DNA from: Marinobacter mangrovi
GTDB taxonomy: Bacteria > Pseudomonadota > Gammaproteobacteria > Pseudomonadales > Oleiphilaceae
Assembly: GCF_016798325.1 (NCBI RefSeq)
Contig: NZ_JAERVO010000001.1
Coordinates: forward strand, 682,001-746,000
Direction of reading: 5' to 3'
DNA: 64,000 nucleotides
Shown: positions 1 to 6,935 of the stretch, in pieces
How the letters are laid out: every line of letters begins with the position of its first letter
Numbering within the stretch: position 1 is the stretch's first letter
Notes under the pieces: generated by a model
Seen by the model: the letters and a program-made list of their open reading frames with translations, nothing else
What the model was told of the DNA's origin: nothing
Databases searched by the model: none
Translations under genes and position numbers: made by a program

Positions 1-607
1 CAAAGGTGGTGCCCGGCTGGCTGTGGTCGGCGACGGACCGGATCAGGCTTTCCGCCCAGAGGTCCGGGTTCAGGGCCGGTGCGAAACCATCGAGAAACCA
101 GGCGTCGGCCTGAAAGGTGAGCGCTTGCCAGGCGTCCTGCGCCTCCCCGAAATACAGGGTGAGCCGAACCCGGCCTTCGTCAAACACCAGGCGATGGACG
201 CCGGTGACCAGGGGTGGATACTCGGCCAGCAGGTCGTTCGCCAGCGGCGCCAATTCCGGCCACAGTGCCAACGCCTGCTGCAGGTCGGCCCGGGTAAGCG
301 GGAAGCGTTCCACGGACACGAAGTGGAACTGCGCGTCGTCCGGCGCCTCCTCCCGCCACGCCTGCCAGGATGCGAGGAAATTGAGCCCGGTACCGAAGCC
401 GGTCTCGGCAACGACGAACGTGGCGTCACCGGAGAGGGCGCGGAAACGCTCCTCCAGCCGGTTATGGCCCAAAAACACGTAACGGGTTTCCTCCAGGCCA
501 TTTTCCCGGCTGAAGTAAACGTCGCCAAAGCGCTTGGAGACCGGTTGCCCATCGCGCCATTCCAGATCAGCCGACTCAATCGCCGGCGGGCGAAGGGTGG
601 CTGACAT
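1..607 (-). CDS. mnmC: MnmC tRNA mnm5s2U biosynthesis bifunctional protein (5' part)
   Basis: The first about 202 residues are visible; the gene runs off the left edge of the window. The protein modifies the wobble uridine of certain tRNAs: an N-terminal SAM-dependent methyltransferase domain makes mnm5U from nm5U and a C-terminal FAD domain, not in view, removes the carboxymethyl group. The SAM-binding motif ETGFGTG lies at residues 68-74 and the family motif FLDGFAP at 171-177, both diagnostic for MnmC. The ATG start at 607 lies 17 bp after the stop of the cyclophilin gene, so the two are probably cotranscribed. The frame is open throughout. The absence of the C-terminal domain is only an effect of the window edge. 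Confidence 0.9.
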   Translation of the reverse strand, partial: MSATLRPPAIESADLEWRDGQPVSKRFGDVYFSRENGLEETRYVFLGHNRLEERFRALSGDATFVVAETGFGTGLNFLASWQAWREEAPDDAQFHFVSVERFPLTRADLQQALALWPELAPLANDLLAEYPPLVTGVHRLVFDEGRVRLTLYFGEAQDAWQALTFQADAWFLDGFAPALNPDLWAESLIRSVADHSQPGTTF

Positions 608-624
608 CGACGGTGCCCCGGACA

Positions 625-1269
625 TCAGGGCTTGGCGTCCTGGTCAGGCTCGATCACGGTGGCGGAGCGGATCACGACCGGCGTCTCGGGAACGTCGGCC
701 ATGCCGGACTGCCGTTCGGTCGGCACATTGCCGATGGCGTCGACGGCGCCCATCCCGTCGGTGACGGTGCCGAAGACGGTGTAGCCAGCGCCACGAACCC
801 CCTTGTCGAGAAAGTGATTGTCGACCAGGTTGATAAAGAACTGCGAGGTGGCCGAGTCGGGATCGTTGGTTCGCGCCATGGCAACGGAGCCGCGCACATT
901 ACCGAACGTCTCGCTGGCTTCGTTGGGTACCGGAGCACGGGTGGTCTTACGGCTCAGGTCGGCCGTGAAACCGCCGCCCTGGACCATAAAGCTGGGAATG
1001 ACCCGATGAAAGACGGTGCCGTCGTAGTACCCGGCCTTCACGTATTCCAGGAAATTGGCCACGGTCTTCGGCGCCACGTCCGGTCGCAGGCGGATGGTCA
1101 CAACGCCCTCGGTGGTATCGAGGCGGACCTGAGGAAATGAATTCTGATCGCTGTTCGCTGCCTGAACGCCTGTGACCAATCCTGTGGCCAGGATCAGTGC
1201 AATCAATCCTCGAAGGAAGATCACACCATAGGGATATTTAACGTTGTTTTTGAGGGTGAGACTCGTCAA
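625..1269 (-). CDS. Periplasmic cyclophilin-type peptidyl-prolyl isomerase
   Basis: The 214-residue protein has an N-terminal hydrophobic signal segment (about residues 16-37, ending VQA) and a cyclophilin domain with FHRVIPSFMVQGGGF at 87-101. This points to a PpiA-like enzyme that catalyses cis/trans proline isomerisation in the periplasm. The start is a TTG preceded by GAGG at 8 bp; an internal GTG at 1224 would shorten the n-region but has no visible ribosome binding site. It lies directly upstream of mnmC on the same strand. A cytoplasmic PpiB role is unlikely because of the signal peptide. Confidence 0.88.
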   Translation of the reverse strand: MTSLTLKNNVKYPYGVIFLRGLIALILATGLVTGVQAANSDQNSFPQVRLDTTEGVVTIRLRPDVAPKTVANFLEYVKAGYYDGTVFHRVIPSFMVQGGGFTADLSRKTTRAPVPNEASETFGNVRGSVAMARTNDPDSATSQFFINLVDNHFLDKGVRGAGYTVFGTVTDGMGAVDAIGNVPTERQSGMADVPETPVVIRSATVIEPDQDAKP

Positions 1270-1613
1270 GACAGGATCCTCATGCTTTGATCAGGGTGCC
1301 GGGCAGTTTATCAGATTTCCACGGCTGTTAAGGGAAATCAGCCGCTTGCAGGATGCTCGCGGATTGTCACGAAACGCTCGTGATGGGTTACCGACCCGGC
1401 GTTATAAAAACAATGACAACAAACAGGCGCGCTTTGCTCACCGGGCGTTACGTATCGATTCGATCAGTTTCTGTACAGGTGCGTAATCCCGATCCATGCT
1501 TTGCGTGGGCTGATACAGCGAACGCGAGAGTCGGCAGGCTGGCCTGAGACTTGCCGGCATCGTGAGCGGTTTCGCAGATCGTTGATGCGCGTCGAGCCAC
1601 ACGGAGGAAACAG
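1270..1613. other. Divergent intergenic region
   Basis: This 344-bp stretch lies between the leftward cyclophilin gene and the rightward MshEN-like gene, so it should hold promoters for both. I see no hexamer pair I would defend and no RNA gene. Short open frames here lack ribosome binding sites and family resemblance. Confidence 0.5.
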
Positions 1614-2351
1614 GTGAAGAACACTCAGGGTTATCAGGAAAAGTCCCGACTTGGGCGACTCCTCGTCAATCGCGGTCACATCAGTGAAGCGCAACTGGAA
1701 CAGGCGCTGGAACAGCAGCGTGCATCCGGCGCATTGCTCGGTGAGGTTCTGGTGGCCGCCGGTTGGGTCAGCGAACGGGATCTGTCCCGGGCCTTGCGCC
1801 AGCAGCGTCACTACCGGCGTGCCGCCGCTGTCGTGGCGATGGTGGCGTTACCGCTGCAGCCGGTGGTCACGCTGGCATCAGCGACACCGGAGAAGGCCGA
1901 AGGCGCCATCACGTCCGATGAAATGCTGCAAAGCAGCGGTTTCCGTCCATTGACCGATGCCGAGATGAGTGGTGTTGCCGGGCAGGGGACCGATGATCTG
2001 CTGGCGCGGATCGAACGGGTTGGCCAAATGCCGGATGACGCGGCCCGCGGCGATGAGCAGAAAGCGGATGCGATTGAAGGTCTGAAGCTGGTCACGCACA
2101 CGTTTGTGCCGGTGCTGAATTTCCTGGACTCCGATCTGACCATCAGCGGCGTGCATTACCGGGACGATGAGCCGAGGCTGGAACTTCTGGCCGATGGTGG
2201 TCTGAGGCTGGCGCTGCCGGAGCGTATTGAGAGCGTGGAAATGAACGAGATCCGGGTGTCCGGCACCCGGGGGCCGTCCATGGGGAATGTCAGCCTGCAC
2301 AACATTCGCTTCTCGCCAGAATCGCATATGACGATCTATACACGGCCATAA
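1614..2351 (+). CDS. Exported/membrane protein with MshEN-like N-terminus and DUF6160-like C-terminus
   Basis: This 245-residue protein has three parts. Residues about 12-62 resemble the MshEN domain (repeats of LGRLLVNRGHISEAQLEQAL type) normally found at the N-terminus of GspE/PilB/MshE ATPases, where it can bind c-di-GMP. Residues about 67-90 are a hydrophobic segment. The remainder contains LTDAEMSGVAGQG, typical of DUF6160/FilF-like exported proteins of Marinobacter and Acinetobacter. There is no ATPase domain. The GTG start is preceded by GGAGGA at a good distance. The fusion and its role are inference; it may link an inner-membrane or cytoplasmic signal to an exported domain. No recognised operon partners. 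Confidence 0.6.
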   Translation: MKNTQGYQEKSRLGRLLVNRGHISEAQLEQALEQQRASGALLGEVLVAAGWVSERDLSRALRQQRHYRRAAAVVAMVALPLQPVVTLASATPEKAEGAITSDEMLQSSGFRPLTDAEMSGVAGQGTDDLLARIERVGQMPDDAARGDEQKADAIEGLKLVTHTFVPVLNFLDSDLTISGVHYRDDEPRLELLADGGLRLALPERIESVEMNEIRVSGTRGPSMGNVSLHNIRFSPESHMTIYTRP

Positions 2352-2366
2352 GAAGGGCCGTTCCCG

Positions 2367-2389
2367 GGGCTGAGTTTGTTGTCCAGCCC
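2367..2389 (+). terminator. Weak hairpin terminator
   Basis: GGGCTG and CAGCCC can pair around an 11-nt loop, followed by a pyrimidine-rich GTCTTTCCTTTCCC stretch. It lies 15 bp after the preceding stop codon. The T-run is interrupted, so the call is tentative. Confidence 0.35.
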
Positions 2390-2455
2390 GGTCTTTCCTT
2401 TCCCGGAATGCTTGGCTTATCCCGTCAACGATGCGGTGGCTGACAGGTTGGCGTG

Positions 2456-2926
2456 TCAGGCGCTTGCCAATACCGTTTTGTGGCTAACGGCCGTGGATTG
2501 CCCTTTGGCGCCGTAGAGTTTGGCCTGGTCGGCACAGCCCCGGAAGATTTCCGTCAGACGGCCGAGGCGCTGTTGCAGATTGCCAATGATGCGGCCATTG
2601 ACCTGATTGAGACGCTGGCAGGCCTTCAGGCGATTCTCGGCTTCGTTCCAGAGCTGGGTGAGCTCTTCAACGCCGGCTGCCCGGATGAAGGTGGAAGGTT
2701 GGCCATGCCGGGGATTGAAGCCCATCGCAACCAGCGCGTGGATCTTGCGCTTGGCTCGCTCGCGGACCTCGTTGAGCAGGTGGTTCTTTTCCCGTGTCAG
2801 GGCTTCGAGGCCTGCCATGTCCGAGGTCTTGAGCAGTTGTTTCTCTGACGCCAGCAATCCGCCCAGCTGTTCGAGTTGCTGGATGTCTTTGTGGAGCAAT
2901 GCTTTCAAATCATCGATGGCGGCCAT
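2456..2926 (-). CDS. flgN: FlgN flagellar hook-filament junction chaperone
   Basis: A 156-residue helical, charged protein with the FlgN pattern: a long N-terminal coiled coil (LHKDIQQLEQLGGLLASEK...) and a C-terminal NQVNGRIIGNLQQRL segment. FlgN escorts the junction proteins FlgK and FlgL to the flagellar export gate in the cytoplasm. It starts 7 bp downstream of the flgM stop, the usual flgMN pair. Transcription is probably from the sigma-28 promoter before flgM. Identity is supported by both sequence pattern and context. Confidence 0.9.
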   Translation of the reverse strand: MAAIDDLKALLHKDIQQLEQLGGLLASEKQLLKTSDMAGLEALTREKNHLLNEVRERAKRKIHALVAMGFNPRHGQPSTFIRAAGVEELTQLWNEAENRLKACQRLNQVNGRIIGNLQQRLGRLTEIFRGCADQAKLYGAKGQSTAVSHKTVLASA

Positions 2927-2933
2927 GATCTAC

Positions 2934-3260
2934 TCATCCAAAAATGCTTTTATCCATATCAAGCATTTTCTGGGCCACTTTCTCTGCATCCACCTTGTAG
3001 CTGCCATCGGCCAGCGCAGACTTGATCTGCTCGATGCGATCGTCATCCACTTCCGGATAGCTGCTCATCTGCTCTTCCAGTTTCTTCAGATCACGCGCCT
3101 GATTGCTCAGGCTGACGTTATCCGGGCGTGAACCCTGGGTGCGAGCCTGTTCGGTCGGCGTCGGTGTCGACGGCGTTTGTGTGTTGGCCTTGCTGGTATT
3201 CGTGGAGGTGGTCTTGGAGTTGACCTGGCCGGGGCCAATTCCATTAAAGTCAACTGTCAT
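2934..3260 (-). CDS. flgM: FlgM anti-sigma-28 factor
   Basis: A 108-residue protein with the family layout: a disordered Thr/Ser/Gln-rich N-terminal half, then SLSNQARDLKKLEEQM and IEQIKSALADGSYKVDAEKVAQKML, the C-terminal FliA-binding region. FlgM holds FliA (sigma-28) inactive until the hook is complete and is then exported. It lies between flgA and flgN on the same strand. A strong sigma-28-like promoter sits 42 bp upstream of the start, consistent with FliA autoregulating its own inhibitor. Confidence 0.93.
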   Translation of the reverse strand: MTVDFNGIGPGQVNSKTTSTNTSKANTQTPSTPTPTEQARTQGSRPDNVSLSNQARDLKKLEEQMSSYPEVDDDRIEQIKSALADGSYKVDAEKVAQKMLDMDKSIFG

Positions 3261-3301
3261 AACGGTACCTGCGGATAAGTGAGTTAAACCGGTTACAGTT
3301 T

Positions 3302-3328
3302 GTATCGACCGGCTTTAGTGAATCTTTA
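3302..3328 (-). promoter_or_regulatory. Sigma-28 (FliA) promoter of flgMN
   Basis: Reading leftward, TAAAGATT is followed by 11 bp and GTCGATAC. The FliA consensus is TAAAGTTT-N11-GCCGATAA, so 7 of 8 and 6 of 8 positions match with exact spacing. The element ends 42 bp before the flgM start. Confidence 0.75.
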
Positions 3329-3393
3329 GCGAATACGGCAATTATTTTTGCGGCAGGGCATTGCCGGACATCGGCAAGCCTCTTCCGCCCTGC

Positions 3394-4098
3394 CTACATC
3401 GGGACTTCAACGTGTCCCGGAGACGTGACCTGCGCACGCAACGTCTTCTCGGAACGCAGGTTCTGGACCATGATCTGTTCACCCACGCGCCCATCGCCCA
3501 GCGCCTTGCCTCGGGACTGCACGGCAATCGATCCACTGCGGGCGACGATAATAACATGGTCCCCCCGGGACACGGCATCGGGCTGGGTGACGACGTCCGG
3601 GGTGAAAATCGTGCCGGAATTCACGGAGCGCCGTACCTCCAGTCCAACCAGGTCCTCACGCCGCGTGATGGCCCCTCGGCGAACGGAGTTGATGACAATC
3701 GGCTGGGTCGCAATCATGCCTCCGGTAATGCGCTCGCCCCGGCTCAGGGGGCGGGCGGCGACCAGCCCCGGGCCCCGAATCTCCAGCGTCGCAGAGAGGT
3801 AAAGGCGCCAGGGGCGCTGGCCGTCACAGGATACGGACAGGGTTGGCTGCGTGGTTTCTGTCGGATCGCTGGTGAAACTGACGGACGGCCCATCCTCGCA
3901 AGCGGCCAGGTTCAGCCGCGAATCCAGTGACCCCAGGCTATAGGTGGCCGTCTGGCCGGCGTCCTTGCGTTCCGCGACGTATTGATCGAGAAACTGTTGC
4001 GCCGCTTGCCGGATCATGGCCGCCGTCGTTTTTTCGGCGGCGCTCAGGGGTGACGAGATCACCATGCCAATGGACAAGAGGAAAATGACTATGCGCAT
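3394..4098 (-). CDS. flgA: FlgA P-ring assembly chaperone
   Basis: A 234-residue periplasmic protein with an N-terminal signal peptide (hydrophobic residues about 2-20, cleavage after LSAA) and a C-terminal SAF domain (RPLSRGERITGGMIATQPIVI... and EQIMVQNLRSEKTLRAQVTSPGHVEV). FlgA assists polymerisation of FlgI into the flagellar P ring. The length and domain order fit the family. The gene lies upstream of flgM and divergent from cheV, as in Pseudomonas. Its own promoter is not clear to me; a sigma-54 element was looked for and not found. Confidence 0.92.
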   Translation of the reverse strand: MRIVIFLLSIGMVISSPLSAAEKTTAAMIRQAAQQFLDQYVAERKDAGQTATYSLGSLDSRLNLAACEDGPSVSFTSDPTETTQPTLSVSCDGQRPWRLYLSATLEIRGPGLVAARPLSRGERITGGMIATQPIVINSVRRGAITRREDLVGLEVRRSVNSGTIFTPDVVTQPDAVSRGDHVIIVARSGSIAVQSRGKALGDGRVGEQIMVQNLRSEKTLRAQVTSPGHVEVPM

Positions 4099-4214
4099 TT
4101 TGGACTGTATGACCTATGCTTACGGTTGAATCCAGGGGCAGGATTGCGATCAACTAGCCCCATGGCCTATTGACGACTTTCCGTCACCGGCGGATGATGC
4201 CGGACACTTTTCGG

Positions 4215-4241
4215 TAAAAGTCGCAATAACTGTGCCGATTT
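4215..4241 (+). promoter_or_regulatory. Sigma-28 (FliA) promoter of cheV
   Basis: TAAAAGTC is followed by 11 bp and GCCGATTT, close to the FliA consensus TAAAGTTT-N11-GCCGATAA with exact spacing. It ends about 70 bp before the cheV start, in the flgA-cheV divergent region. Confidence 0.75.
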
Positions 4242-4311
4242 GATCAGCATGGATGATAACGGCCATCTACGGACGCGGAACTGAATAACAAGCAAGATAG
4301 GTAAGAGCGTT

Positions 4312-5244
4312 ATGGCAGGCGTATTGGACAGTGTGAATCAGAGAACGCAGCTGGTCGGGCAGAATCGCCTGGAGTTGCTACTGTTTCGCTTGCGTGGCCG
4401 TCAGGTCTACGGCATCAATGTGTTCAAGGTGAAGGAAGTCCTTCAATGCCCGAAGCTGTCATCCATCCCGCAAAGCCGTTCGGTGGTCCGGGGGGTGTCG
4501 CACATTCGGGGGGAGACCATTCCGATCATCGACATGAGTCTGGCGATCGGTTTGCCGGAGATTCCAGCGAGTAACCTCGCCGAAAGCTTCGTGATCATGT
4601 CGGAGTACAACCGGCGCACCCAGGGTTTCCTGGTGGGCAGCGTGGACCGCATCGTCAACCTCAACTGGGAAGAAGTATCGCCGCCGCCCAAAGGGGCCGG
4701 GCGCGAAGTTTACCTGACCGCCGTGGCCCGCATCGACGACCAACTGATCGAAATCATCGATGTTGAAAAGATCCTGGCTGAGGTGGCACCGTTGCGCGAG
4801 GATGTGGGCGAAGAGTTGGTGGGCCGCAGCTCCGAAACGGATCGGACATCCACCCGTCCCGTTCTGGTCGTTGACGATTCCAGCGTGGCGCGGCGCCAGG
4901 TCGAACGCTGCCTGACGGCGATCGGACTGGCGGTGGTCACCCGTAACGACGGCAAACAGGCTCTGGACTACGTCAAAGAGCTGACCGCTGACGGCTCCGA
5001 CATCAGCGATCACCTGTGCATGATGATTTCCGACGTGGAAATGCCGGAAATGGACGGCTACACATTGGTAACGCGGTGCAAGGAAAACACGCAGCTGAAT
5101 TCGCTGTACATCATGCTGCATACGTCGTTGAGCGGTGTGTTTAACAAGGCCATGGTTCAGAAAGTGGGTGCTGACGACTTCATGGCGAAGTTCAGCCCAG
5201 ACGAGCTCGCTGAGCGGGTGATGGAAGTGCTGGATCAACTATGA
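4312..5244 (+). CDS. cheV: CheV chemotaxis coupling protein (CheW-receiver fusion)
   Basis: A 310-residue protein with a CheW-like coupling domain (about residues 15-165, e.g. LLLFRLRGRQVYGINVFKVKEVL and VRGVSHIRGETIPIIDM) joined to a response-regulator receiver domain (about 183-310; acidic pair VVDDSS, phospho-acceptor Asp in ISDVEMPEMDG, conserved Lys in MAKF). CheV links chemoreceptors to CheA and its receiver is thought to tune adaptation. It is followed after 37 bp by cheR, and a sigma-28 promoter precedes it. Confidence 0.95.
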   Translation: MAGVLDSVNQRTQLVGQNRLELLLFRLRGRQVYGINVFKVKEVLQCPKLSSIPQSRSVVRGVSHIRGETIPIIDMSLAIGLPEIPASNLAESFVIMSEYNRRTQGFLVGSVDRIVNLNWEEVSPPPKGAGREVYLTAVARIDDQLIEIIDVEKILAEVAPLREDVGEELVGRSSETDRTSTRPVLVVDDSSVARRQVERCLTAIGLAVVTRNDGKQALDYVKELTADGSDISDHLCMMISDVEMPEMDGYTLVTRCKENTQLNSLYIMLHTSLSGVFNKAMVQKVGADDFMAKFSPDELAERVMEVLDQL

Positions 5245-5281
5245 TCCGCGCCGAGAAGGACCGGAATCGCTGCAAGGGCCC

Positions 5282-6115
5282 ATGAAATCAGAGATTACTC
5301 CCCAGGAATACGACGCATTCAAAGGATTCCTGCAGGACGCCTGCGGAATTTTGTTGGGCGACAACAAGCAATACCTCGTCAAGAGCCGCCTCCGGAAAAT
5401 CCTTGAGGAAAACGGCTTCGATACCCTTGGTGGCCTGATCAAGCAATTGCAGCGCCCCCGGGATCCATTGCGCGAGGTGGTGATCGATGCGATGACCACC
5501 AACGAGACACTGTGGTTCCGCGACACCCACCCCTTCCGCATCCTGAATGAGCGATTGCTGCCGGAACTGGCGGAGCAGAAGGGCAACCAGCCTTTACGGA
5601 TCTGGTCGGCTGCCTGTTCCACCGGGCAGGAGCCTTATTCCATCGCGATGGCGATCGACGAGTTTCGCCGGCTCAAGCCGGGGCGCCTGCGGGGAGATGT
5701 ACGGATCGTAGCGACCGATATCTCCCGTAGCGTCCTGGAAGTAGCCCGTCGGGGCGAGTACGAGATGCTCGCTATCGGGCGGGGCCTCTCGCCGGATCGT
5801 CAACGCAACTACTTCACGTCCTCGCCGTCCGGCGGCTGGCAGATCAAGCCTGCGATCAAGAACATGGTCGAGTTCAAGGAGCTGAACCTCCTGGACCGCT
5901 ACATCATGGGCAAATTCGACCTGGTGTTCTGCCGTAACGTCCTGATCTATTTCTCCGCGGACCTCAAGAAAGACATCCTTACCCGCATGCACAGCGCCTT
6001 GGTGCCGGGTGGCTACCTGATCCTGGGGGCTTCGGAATCCCTGAATGGGTTGCCGGAATATTATGAGATGGTTCAGTGCCAGCCGGGGATTATCTATCGG
6101 GCCAAGAAGCGGTAA
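5282..6115 (+). CDS. cheR: CheR chemoreceptor glutamate methyltransferase
   Basis: A 277-residue protein of usual length. The N-terminal helical domain is followed by the SAM-binding domain with IWSAACSTGQEPYSIAMA and the FDLVFCRNVLIYF motif, both hallmarks of CheR. It methylates glutamates on methyl-accepting chemotaxis proteins. It is probably cotranscribed with cheV from the sigma-28 promoter and ends before a strong terminator at 6148-6175. Confidence 0.95.
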   Translation: MKSEITPQEYDAFKGFLQDACGILLGDNKQYLVKSRLRKILEENGFDTLGGLIKQLQRPRDPLREVVIDAMTTNETLWFRDTHPFRILNERLLPELAEQKGNQPLRIWSAACSTGQEPYSIAMAIDEFRRLKPGRLRGDVRIVATDISRSVLEVARRGEYEMLAIGRGLSPDRQRNYFTSSPSGGWQIKPAIKNMVEFKELNLLDRYIMGKFDLVFCRNVLIYFSADLKKDILTRMHSALVPGGYLILGASESLNGLPEYYEMVQCQPGIIYRAKKR

Positions 6116-6147
6116 GGGGTTCTGGTCGAACGCGAGTAATGCAGAAT

Positions 6148-6175
6148 AAAAGCCCGGTCTCTCGCCGGGCTTTTT
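6148..6175. terminator. Terminator after cheR, also last unit of the tRNA-Ser repeat array
   Basis: AAAAGCCCGG and CCGGGCTTTT form a stem with a 7-nt loop, followed by TTTTT on the plus strand and by A/T-rich sequence on the other. It can stop cheVR transcripts. Seen from the minus strand it is the fourth hairpin terminator in the array downstream of tRNA-Ser. Confidence 0.85.
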
Positions 6176-6180
6176 AGGTT

Positions 6181-6355
6181 TGGCGGTGTGGGCATGATGG
6201 TTTGGCGCGTTGCGCCTCACCCCTTCGGGACCGTCGTCGCTGGCGCTCCGACGTTCCTCCGCAGGCTTTCGCCTGCTCCGGTCGAACCCGCGAGGGTTCT
6301 TCTACCCACCCAATCAGCCAATAAAAAACCCGGCTCGAAAGCCGGGTTCTTTTAT
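6181..6355 (-). repeat. tRNA-Ser tail repeat, unit distal to the tRNA
   Basis: This 175-bp unit is a near-identical copy of 6497-6671 at an offset of exactly 316 bp; from about 6275 to the end the two are the same. On the plus strand it opens with TGGCGGTGTGGG, a decayed copy of the tRNA-Ser 3' end (CCA plus acceptor stem). Its body is a string of short hairpins: GGCGC/GCGCC, GCAGGC/GCCTGC, GAACCC/GGGTTC. It ends with an AACCCGGCT/AGCCGGGTT terminator. Confidence 0.85.
6323..6348 (-). terminator. Hairpin terminator in repeat array (third from tRNA)
   Basis: Perfect stem AACCCGGCT/AGCCGGGTT with a CGAA loop, followed leftward by TTTTTTAT. The sequence is identical to the terminator next to the tRNA gene. 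Confidence 0.8.
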
Positions 6356-6496
6356 TGGCGGAGAGGGGCGAGCGAGGTTTTCATTGCGAACATCGTTCGC
6401 AACCTTGCGAGCGCTCCCGGCCTCTGGGCGGGAGCCGGACGGTCGCCGACCGATCCGCCATAAAAAAAGCCCGGCATTGCCGGGCTTCCTCAAATT
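6356..6496 (-). repeat. tRNA-Ser tail repeat, divergent middle unit
   Basis: This 141-bp unit opens (plus strand) with TGGCGGAGAGGG, an exact 12-nt copy of the tRNA-Ser 3' end. The body differs from the flanking units but is again made of perfect inverted repeats: TTGCGAAC/GTTCGCAA with a 3-nt loop, GCTCCCG/CGGGAGC, and CGGTCG/CGACCG. It ends with its own terminator. Confidence 0.75.
6462..6486 (-). terminator. Hairpin terminator in repeat array (second from tRNA)
   Basis: AGCCCGGC/GCCGGGCT stem with a 3-nt loop, followed leftward by seven T residues. It is a strong intrinsic terminator for leftward transcription. Confidence 0.85.
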
Positions 6497-6671
6497 TGGC
6501 GGAGAGGGAGGGATGATTCGGCGCTTTGCGCCTCACCCCTTCGGGGCCGTCGTCGCATACGCTCCGACGTTCCTCCGCAGGCGTTCGCCTGCTCCGGTCG
6601 AACCCGCGAGGGTTCTTCTACCCACCCAATCAGCCAATAAAAAACCCGGCTCGAAAGCCGGGTTCTTTTAT
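6497..6671 (-). repeat. tRNA-Ser tail repeat, unit proximal to the tRNA
   Basis: On the plus strand the unit opens with TGGCGGAGAGGGAGGGAT, an exact 18-nt copy of the 3' end of the adjacent tRNA-Ser gene. It then runs through the same chain of small hairpins as 6181-6355 and ends against the real tRNA 3' end at 6672. Of the few differences from the distal copy, two fall in hairpin loops, so the stems are kept. Confidence 0.85.
6639..6664 (-). terminator. Intrinsic terminator of tRNA-Ser
   Basis: AACCCGGCT/AGCCGGGTT stem with a CGAA loop lies 8 bp beyond the tRNA CCA end and is followed leftward by TTTTTTAT. Confidence 0.88.
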
Positions 6672-6762
6672 TGGCGGAGAGGGAGGGATTCGAACCCTCG
6701 ATACGCTATTAACGTATACACACTTTCCAGGCGTGCGCCTTCAGCCACTCGGCCACCTCTCC
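6672..6762 (-). tRNA. tRNA-Ser(GGA)
   Basis: A 91-nt gene read leftward. The acceptor stem GGAGAGG pairs with CCTCTCC, followed by G and an encoded CCA. The D-arm region reads GCCGAGTGGCTGAAGGC. The anticodon loop CTGGAAA gives anticodon GGA, reading UCC/UCU serine codons. A long class II variable arm (about GTATACGTTAATAGCGTATC) and the T loop GGTTCGAATCC follow. A promoter with a GC-rich discriminator lies upstream and an intrinsic terminator directly downstream. Three partial copies of its 3' end follow it. Confidence 0.97.
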
Positions 6763-6804
6763 AATAAACTGTTTCAGACGGGCTGTGCCGATCTGAGGGC
6801 GCAA

Positions 6805-6833
6805 ACTCTAATGGTTTTGTTCAGATTTGGCAA
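6805..6833 (-). promoter_or_regulatory. Sigma-70 promoter of tRNA-Ser
   Basis: Reading leftward, TTGCCA and TAGAGT are separated by 17 bp and followed by TTGCGCCCTC, a GC-rich discriminator typical of stringently controlled stable-RNA promoters. The expected start is about 35 bp before the mature tRNA end. Confidence 0.65.
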
Positions 6834-6935
6834 CTCTCTTTCGGTATTTTCGTGTAAAAACAACAAGGCGTGTGCTTTTTGATCAGTTTTGGTGGCAGTC
6901 TGATGAGCTAAGCGGCGGACCTTTCCCCGGGGCCG

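Noticed and set aside
4099-4311. Possible sigma-54 promoter for flgA
   Set aside because: No GG-N10-GC element in the right orientation could be found.
6188-6882. Several overlapping open frames across the repeat array and tRNA-Ser, including one of 185 codons with internal repeats
   Set aside because: They translate the tandem hairpin repeats and the antisense of tRNA-Ser; this peptide type is a known spurious annotation. No ribosome binding sites.
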